Shown here: one piece after another, positions 57,041 to 64,000 of the stretch
How positions within the stretch are numbered: the first letter of the stretch is position 1
How the letters are laid out: every line of letters starts with the position of its first letter
Translations under genes and position numbers: made by a program
Assembly: GCA_034440575.1 (NCBI GenBank)
Contig: JAOTOL010001642.1
Location: 248,001-312,000 of the forward strand
Source of the DNA: Imbricaverruca yamaguchii
Lineage: Eukaryota; Arthropoda; Thecostraca; Neoverrucidae
DNA: 64,000 nucleotides
Direction: 5' to 3'
The notes under the pieces: model-generated
Databases searched by the model: none
Told to the model about the DNA's origin: nothing
Seen by the model: the letters and a program-made list of their open reading frames with translations, nothing else

Positions 57041-57059
57041 ACGTCGGACCAAGTGCTCT

Positions 57060-57560
57060 TTTCGCTTTCGTAGAAAAGACGGCCTTGCTTTCAGGTCGTG
57101 CTCGTAATTCCGCTGGAATTAAGGGCAAAGGTGGTCGACAAGCTGACTGGACGCAGTGCCGTAGTCGGCCGACGGCTCCCCGAGAACCGCACTATAAATA
57201 TCCTCGCGCGCGCGCACCCGCGCCGATAAATGATCGGCCCTCCGAGCTGGCCTTGGCCGGATCGAGCTGGCGGGATTTGCACTCGGCCGAGCCACCCTCG
57301 ACTGGAAGAGAGGGCCGGCGAGATAACGGACCAATTAGGTCGTGTCCGTCGAGGGCGATATTCGGCCGGGAGTCGCGCAGCCCGACCGGTGCGCAGCCGC
57401 GGCTCGGTCGCGCGAGCGCCGCCGCGCCCGATCCGACGCAACCCCGGCGGCCGACCGACGACGCTGACGATTCTTCAAACACTTACGCTCAAAAACCTCC
57501 GACCCACCAACACGTCGCTTCTTACCGACCGACGAGCGCGAACAAAATAAATATGGCGTT
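57060..57560 (+). promoter_or_regulatory. CpG-rich segment with TATA-like box
   Basis: Very CpG-rich sequence with TATAAATA at about 57193-57200, preceded by ACCGCAC and followed by a CGCGCGCGCG run. It ends near AATAAATATGGCG. It could be the promoter or 5' end of the LINE whose ORF1 starts at 58388, or of an unseen gene; there is no direct proof. Confidence 0.3.
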
Positions 57561-58387
57561 TTAACGCAAGTTTTAACACAATGTGGGAAAGCCTTTCAGA
57601 AGCGAGTTCAACAGTCCTGTATCATCTCCTTCTACCCCACGCTGTTCGTGGGGGTTTGGAGGGATCTCTAGGGAGCCGGACGGGAACGGGCGGCCGAGCA
57701 CGCCCCGCCCCGACCCGCGCACATGTCCGCCGCGCGTCACGCGTCCGACTGTGACGCTGCCGGCGTGACACCTGCGACCGTGACGCCTCGGTCGCTTTGC
57801 CCCTCCGTCGTCCTGCTTTCCCTCATCGCTGCAAGTGATTGCGACCAAACGGTCGCCGGCAGACAAAGTATGAGTGTCACGCCTAGTACGCTTGTGCATA
57901 TTGATATTAGGCTAGTGTCCGTTCGGCGTTGGCTTTCGTTCGAAAAGGTTCTACACGCTACACGCGCGTTAGAGGAGAGTTTCGTTTTGTTCCCTCTCAG
58001 TTGGTTCATACTTTTATTTTCTAGTGGTTTAACACCCGTCGCCTCCATTTTTTAATCATTTTCGAGAGGGGTGGCACCCGTCGCTTCTTTTCCTACTTTC
58101 CTTTCCTTTGGGATGACAATCGTTACCTCACGTGGTTTTCGTTGTCGTATTTTTGTTCTCTGTGTTTCTGTATGCTATTTGTGTGTTGTGTGGTTTTCAT
58201 TAGTTGTGGTGTTTTTCTTCACGATGGAATAACTGTGCAAAAAGAATGCGTACCGCAGCTTGCCACCGGACTTCGGACCGGAATATCGACCTTTGACCGT
58301 CCCTGGTGACCATCGCGCGACCCCGGTCCTTGCTCCTGGTACCCCTGCATTGATACAACCGTTGATGACCCACGGCAGACTATTCTT
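57561..58387 (+). other. Possible 5' leader of the gag-like ORF1
   Basis: No coding signal. ACACCCGTCGCC and GCACCCGTCGCTTCTTTTCC recur 40 bp apart near 58027-58090. Its position directly before the gag-like ORF suggests LINE 5' UTR. Confidence 0.3.
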
Positions 58388-59440
58388 TTGGATGACGCAA
58401 TGGAAACCCTCTGTGTCTCGCCGACCCCTGCTCGTCTCAAGAACACGACCACATCTAACGATTCCGACCAGATCATCACGCTCCACGCCGCTGACCCATG
58501 CTCGAACGAGACCACACCCTCCCAGCCTTACCGAATCCAACCCACCGAACCATACCTCGACAGTGCTGACTCTCACGTAGTCGTAGAGCGCGTCGGGAAG
58601 CCGGTTCTTGCCGTCGTGTCAACGTTTTCTGTCCAAATAACAGCTCCTCGCCATCTGCTCATTTGCCAATCCTGACATCGAAGCCTCAGCCAACGGTATC
58701 CTCGTCATCAAAACCAAACACGGGCTCAGATCAAAGCCCTCCTCCGCACCACCACATGTGGTAAATCCGTTGTCACTACCCTCCACTTTAACCGCTACCA
58801 CAGCAAAGGCACCATCTTCGCTCCAGAGCTCCTCTTCACGTCTGAAACAGATATGCGAGAGGAAATCAGGCCTGAGGGGTACCCACGTCTGCCACATCAC
58901 CTTCAAAAGAAGGCCCGACACGCGATGCCAGTATCCTAGTCCTTGCCGTCAACCCTACAACTCTTCCCAAGACCCTCCTCGCCGGCTACCTGCGCTACCA
59001 AGTATACGATATTTATTTCTAGTCAACTTAGGTGTTTCAACTTTGACTGCCATTGGCGCCTTGGCCATGGCATGATGGGCGATAAATGAATATGATATGA
59101 ATATAATATGAATATGAATGATAAACCTCGTAGTAGGCGCGCCCTTAATCCCAAATAATCAATCAATGGCCATAGCAGACAAACATTCCGACAATCAGCC
59201 TAATGCCCAAAGTGCGGCAGGCCAGCCCATCCTGACTCCACCTGCTCCAAGCAAGCCCACTACCTCGGCTGCCGACCATCCAACCGGCCAAACATACATC
59301 CGACTATACAACCGCCATACCACCTGGCCGCATGCAATATATGCCCGGTTTGGCGAAAGGAGATCTGCGCTGTCAAGATCACGTTCGAGGTCTCCTCCCC
59401 CAGGCCCGACCACCAAGTTTCCAGGGGTAAGCGTCTCCCA
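58388..59440 (+). pseudogene. Gag-like ORF1 of a Jockey-type LINE
   Basis: Starts MDDAMETLCVSPTPARLKN. After frameshifts it shows FANPDIEASANGILVIKTK, KSVVTTLHFNRYHSKGTIFA and LLFTSETDMREEIRPEG, then HVCHITFKRRPDTR and LVLAVNPTTLPKTLLAGYLR. This order matches the RNA-binding region of Jockey/I-type gag proteins. A perfect CCHC zinc knuckle CPKCGRPAHPDSTC (59204-59245) and CNICPVWRKEICAVKITFEV follow. An AT-rich ATGAATATGA-type insert (59085-59125) splits the knuckle region. At least five frame changes make it dead. It may be the missing ORF1 type of the LINE fragments at 33.5-38.4 kb, but that is not shown. Confidence 0.75.
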
Positions 59441-60861
59441 CGACCCAGACGGCGGAGTTGCACATACAGACGGCTATCACCACGGGTGCAATCGTGGGTT
59501 GGTGCAGAATGGACCTAATTTTCGATCACTGATATCAATGACCCCGCCACCCAAAAAGTCATATGGCACATTTATCACGAGCACAACACGAAATGTGGGC
59601 CATGTCAGAGCGTCGCTTGATCGGGAACCACACGCGTGACCTACCATAAACCATACGGACATCAGACTATCTTCTTAGCAGGCGAGGACCATGGAACTGA
59701 AATACGGAAGAAAGCGACCGAAGGTAGTTCACATTTCCCACCGTTACCTACCATGCATGTTTGTCACTTCGTTCCAAATTAGATATTGCGTGACATTCGT
59801 GACCGCGGTAGCGACTTCTCCAAGCCTAGTTATCGCATTAAAGTGATACACGTCCCGGTAATGGCAGACAGTGATAGCAAATAAATATGTTCCATTAGTG
59901 ACACTTAAAAAATGTTAAAATGGATTGAGACTATGTTCCTAAAGTTGTTCGACAAGGTTATAGCGTGCTATATCGTTCCGTGGTCATTTTACATAAATCG
60001 GGTAGCGCATTTTTTCTCTAGTGTTGTACAGCTCAACACTTACTGTGAAACGGTGGATATTCGCGAAAAGGTGCGGATATGCAACCACCTCTTACGTATT
60101 TTTTCCAAGAATAACCTTTTTCATATTGGGTCAGGGAGCGGCGAAAGGTTTCCAAAGAGTTCGTAGCGAAGAGCCCCTTTCCGAGTCTTCCGGCGATTTT
60201 TTCTGAGGCTATGTCTGGTCACGGAGCAGGAAACACTGCGTGAAGTAACATCCAGCCATTTTTGGACAAAATCTCGGCCTTTCGCGTTTTCTGGCACTTT
60301 ATAGCACTGAGAGGACGATATTTTGTCTTTTTGACCGGTTGTGGTTTATCGTAATACCATGACATTGACCTTTTGTTGAACTTTCTAAGGTCATCCGAGG
60401 ACATTGACCTTAGGTGACTTCAGATGACAATCTTCAATGTTGAAACCTGTCTGTTGTAGTTGTTGGTGCTGAATTCTAATTCAGTGCCCATGTTTACTAC
60501 AAGTAACGACAAATTAGAAACTGAGCAAAATTTCGAGAATGGGGTCACGACTTTGACCTGACCTTCCATTATGTGGCAATATGCGACACGGACGATACGA
60601 CACTGGGATGACTCCGATTGCAAAATTAATCACTTTTCCCCCGAATATTTTAGATTTGACTCCACCCCAGTGGTCGGCCTATGGTGTCAAATTCGGTGTC
60701 AATCGCGAGATCTCGTCACAAATTACACGATGGTCGGCGATTCTCTAGCATACCCGGCAGGGGTACCCAGGGGCGTGGGAGCGGCAGTGGCTGGGTGTTG
60801 TATCGATCTTCGAACCCCACATGCCCGTAGAAGCTTGCACAATGAGGAATGCTGCGCATGG
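59441..60861. other. No recognisable gene
   Basis: AT-rich. Contains GACATTGACCTT words near 60360-60410 similar in style to the MITE family, without clear ends. Confidence 0.4.
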
Positions 60862-61005
60862 TTAACCCTCTCGACCGTCCTTTTACGTCCCCTAAGATTT
60901 TTACGCGACAGATTTTAATAAATGACGACGCGCAGCGCTGAGAAAATTTCGGTACCTTTTCCTTCATCTGTTTGCGCTTCATGTGAACCATTCAACCTCA
61001 GGTCA
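60862..61005 (+). mobile_element. Possible diverged end of a TTAA MITE
   Basis: TTAACCCTCTCGACCGTCC, then CCCCTAAGATTTTTACGCGA and ATTTCGGTACCTTTTCC follow the order of TTAACCCGTCCCGTCTC...CCCCCTCAAGTTTTTCGCGGA...TTTGGCATACTTTTTCC at the left end of copies 1 and 2. No matching right end was found. Confidence 0.4.
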
Positions 61006-61009
61006 ACCG

Positions 61010-61440
61010 GCACGATATTTTTGTTCGGGTCCCCGGCACGAGTTCTGAATTCCGCTGTATATAGATTTATATAGCTTCCACGACTGAAATTTTGTGACTT
61101 CAGCGCGATTTTCGGGCATGAGGGCGATTTTATAGAGCCTGTTCTTTATTTCGGGCCCTCGACTCCGATGGTTTTGGTCGCCAAACCGAATTTCGTGGCC
61201 GCGTGTAATTGTGGGACTCCAGTGCGATCTTCAACCTGGTATGAGCTGTCTGGGCCCCGCTTTCTTTCCCTGGGGCCCAGGGCGAGTTTTCAGGTTACCG
61301 CCGTCTTTATTTTGGGCCACTGACAGGAGTTCTGCTTCGTTTTTTTTTTTTTTTTTTTGGGGGGGGGGGGGCCTCAGCGGAATTTTTTTTCGCACACCGA
61401 CGCGATTCTTTTGAGTCCACCCCTCCCTCAGGCGATACCC
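61010..61440. repeat. Degenerate minisatellite, array 2
   Basis: Same style as 30.23-30.77 kb: GGGCCC/GGGTCCC boxes, CGACGCGATTYTTTT boxes and long T and G runs (61340-61370) at roughly 30-bp spacing. Confidence 0.5.
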
Positions 61441-61444
61441 ACTT

Positions 61445-62640
61445 AACACCAATGTCATGCTAGAAATTGTCCATAAGCTTTAAGAATTATTGATGAAGCG
61501 CCACAAAATTAATGAAAGTTGAAATCATCACGACGCGAGAGAATGATCGTAAAGGCACCAACCCGCACTCACAGTGACGCTCATTGAGAAAAATACTGCT
61601 TTCGGAATTTATTCGATGTTACGGTAGTCATCTTTGGCAATTTCCGGCCAATAATTTTACGAATTACGATAATCTTAACGCTGATTTCGCGTACGACCTG
61701 TCGGCATTTCCTGCAATCCAGTTCGCAATTGACGGCCGATTCCGATGTGTGCGGACGTGATGTTTTGCCTGGTCTCGACTCCTGCTGTCGGAGGGTTGGG
61801 GGTGGGGGCTGAAGCGTCAAGACACGGTCTGAGCCGAGTTGGCGCGCTGGCGGTCAATACGACGCCGATCGCGGCTGACTGAGCGCCGGCGGCGCGCGCT
61901 CGCCTGGCGCGAGTCGTCTTGCGCCGCCACGTGGTTGCCAGATTGGCGCCGCACGACTGGCGACTCCTGCCGGCAGCGCCGGCGCGCCGGGCGACCGTGC
62001 TGTTCCGACCCAGCGGCTGGTGGCACTTGTTGGAACAGCGTCTGCCGCTTTCGCACGGTTCCGAGAGCACTTTTTTTTGGTTGGGTGCACGTTTCGAGAA
62101 CCTAATCAGCAAGTTGAGTCGTCACATCCAGGCCCCAGCCAGCTTTTGCCTGGAGCCAACGAAAGTGTCTTGTTTTGAACAGATGACGGAAGCAAATTGG
62201 AAAGAGGAAGGGCACATTTAGTTGAAATGCGACAATCCTTTTCCAGTTTGATATATCTATGTATCCTTGTGTATCTATGTAGCATATATTATGAGTAGCA
62301 GTTAGGTGTATCTATGTAGCATAAGTATCCTTATCCAGGGTGCTTATGCTGTCATATTCCCAACATCGCCTCCGCACAACGCAACACCAGGCATGCCCAG
62401 GCGTGACCTGACCTTGTTGGCGACGGTAACACTGTTCCGTACATCCATACCAAAAATGTGCCCATATATCCATTCCTGGAACCGCCTCTGACAGCACAAG
62501 GGTGTACTCTTTAACACGATGCACGCAGCAGATAGTGGGGCAAAGTCGTTAAGATTCGAAGCTCTTGCATAAACGGCTGGGATCTGGTAAGCGAAATGCT
62601 GCTGGGGGAGGTGTGGGTGCAAAGTCACCGTCGCGTTCTA
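61445..62640. other. No gene; CpG-rich patch 61790-62060
   Basis: The CpG-rich block around 61800-62060 has overlapping Arg/Ala-rich ORFs on both strands, expected from its composition. No start, TATA or domain was seen. Between 62241 and 62340 a short TATCTATGTA-type repetition is present. Confidence 0.4.
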
Positions 62641-62649
62641 AAGCACGAA

Positions 62650-63483
62650 TCCACCACCACCACCACCACCAACACCACCAACACCACCAACACCACCAAC
62701 ACCACCAACACCACCAACACCACCAACACCACCAACACCACCAACACCACCAACACCACCAACACCACCAACACCACCAACACCACCAACACCACCAACA
62801 CCACCAACACCACCAACACCACCAACACCACCAACACCACCAACACCACCAACACCCACACCACCAACACCACCAACACCACCAACACCACCAACACCAC
62901 CAACACCACCAACACCACCAACACACCAACACCACCAACACCACCAACACCACCAACACCACCAACACCACCAACACCACCAACACCACCAACACCACCA
63001 ACACCACCAACACCACCAACACCACCAACACCACCAACACACCAACACCACCAACACCACCAACACCACCAACACCACCAACACCACCAACACCACCAAC
63101 ACCACCAAACCACCAACACCACCACCACCACCACCACCACCACCACCACCACCACCACCACCACCACCACCACCACCACCACCACCACCACCACCACCAC
63201 CACACCACCACCAGCCACCACGCCACCACCCCACACACCACCACCACCACCACCACCGCCACCACCACCACCACCACCACCACCACCACCACCCCCACCA
63301 CCACCACCACCACCACCACCACCACCACCACCACCACCACCACCACCACCACCACCACCACCACCACCACCACCACCACCACCACCACCACCACCACCAC
63401 CACCACCACCACCACCACCACCACCACCACCACCACCACCACCACCACCACCACCACCACCACCACCACCACCACCACCACCA
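62650..63483. repeat. Large CACCACCAA / ACC microsatellite
   Basis: About 470 bp of the 9-bp unit CACCACCAA, with a few phase slips (around 62855, 62923, 63038 and 63110). About 365 bp of nearly pure ACC follows, with interruptions at 63204-63240. Poly-His, poly-Thr and poly-Pro (or Gly/Val/Trp) frames are all open. The assembled length may not equal the true length. Confidence 0.97.
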
Positions 63484-63687
63484 GTCCTAATCCACCACCA
63501 CCACCGCCAGCATGGGTACTACGACTATTAATACCACTACCACTACCACTGCCAATTCCAATACCATTGCCAATACCATTACCATTACCACCGGCCTTAA
63601 TCCTCCACCACATTTCCCCGTTTTCAAACAGGTACCCTATAAATATTATGCCGTTCTCATGGAGTGATGGCACGTACATACATCGCC

Positions 63688-63691
<4 letters not shown>

Positions 63692-63742
<51 letters not shown>
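63692..63742. repeat. TA microsatellite
   Basis: About 25 TA dinucleotides. Confidence 0.95.
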
Positions 63743-63745
<3 letters not shown>

Positions 63746-64000
63746 CATACTGCACCATAGGAATTTAGTACTTTTTATTTCATATCCTTAGTGGTGGGCT
63801 GTGCTTTCATTTTGCATGCTTCATCAACGACGTGAGCATGCAACTTTGGTACACGTAGATTTGAAAATGTGTCCTAGTTAACACTCGCAAGCAATGTGCC
63901 CTGCAACTCAAAACGTCCTAGTCCACCATAAAGCATGTGTTTCCAAACTGGTTCATTCGTCGTTCGCTTCGACTACATCAATTGGATGGTTTTCATATGG
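63743..64000. other. No recognisable feature
   Basis: Unique-looking sequence to the window edge. Confidence 0.4.

Noticed and set aside
57091..57564. Overlapping ORFs of 71-189 codons in the CpG-rich block
   Set aside because: Open frames in five of six directions follow from GC richness; no domain or splice signal.
62549..63791. Very long ORFs (up to 408 codons) of poly-His/Thr/Pro or poly-Val/Trp/Gly
   Set aside because: Direct translation of the CACCACCAA/ACC microsatellite on both strands; no non-repetitive domain.

Overview
The window looks like an intergenic, transposon-dominated stretch of an invertebrate (probably arthropod, possibly crustacean) nuclear genome. Reasons: no bacterial-style gene packing, abundant micro- and minisatellites, tRNA-derived SINEs, at least five decayed non-LTR retrotransposon fragments, a dead hAT transposase and several MITE families. 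The one intact protein-coding gene is an astacin metalloprotease with EGF and CUB domains. The species was inferred from style only and could not be checked.

Layout. 1-5.4 kb: 20-bp and 28-bp minisatellites, a 2.3-kb element with long inverted arms (about 1925-4200) carrying a decayed transposon-type ORF, and a GC-rich 64-bp minisatellite. 5.4-13 kb: a LINE RNase H-end fragment, a textbook 252-bp hAT MITE with a perfect 8-bp target duplication, a second MITE family with CAGGGGCGGAT-type ends, a degenerate minisatellite and a CpG-rich patch with clustered GATA motifs. 13-22 kb: a TTAA-flanked MITE, a pair of inverted interspersed repeats, a SINE, a ~180-200-bp satellite and a few unassigned ORFs. 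22.7-26.2 kb: a hAT/ZBED-type transposon with a frameshifted transposase. 26-32 kb: MITEs, a tRNA-like piece and another degenerate minisatellite.

32.1-41.2 kb is the most informative part. An astacin gene on the minus strand (39422-40828) has a TATA box and all expected domains. A second copy lies on the plus strand at 32563-33441, facing it. That copy keeps the promoter and the signal and propeptide regions, but its 36-bp propeptide repeat has gone from 3 to 10 units. It carries two frameshifts and stops right after the first half of the zinc-binding motif. A Jockey/I-type LINE follows directly and runs, collinear but interrupted by two TTAA MITEs, to about 38.4 kb.

41.4-47.2 kb holds two more LINE fragments (one with an internal inverted duplication) and a tandem pair of TTAA-starting repeats. 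47-54 kb is largely featureless. 53.3-57 kb has minisatellites of 12, 30, 27 and 20 bp, a fourth TTAA MITE and a SINE with an imperfect 13-bp target duplication. 57-59.5 kb has a CpG-rich TATA-containing segment and a decayed gag-like ORF1. The end holds a degenerate minisatellite related to the one at 30 kb and a very large CACCACCAA/ACC microsatellite.

No operon, CRISPR array, phage or complete rRNA/tRNA gene was found. The astacin gene is the only gene judged functional; almost everything else is mobile or repetitive DNA. The four TTAA MITEs recurrently carry perfect CRE (TGACGTCA) and nuclear-receptor (AGGTCA direct repeat) motifs, so they may spread regulatory sites.
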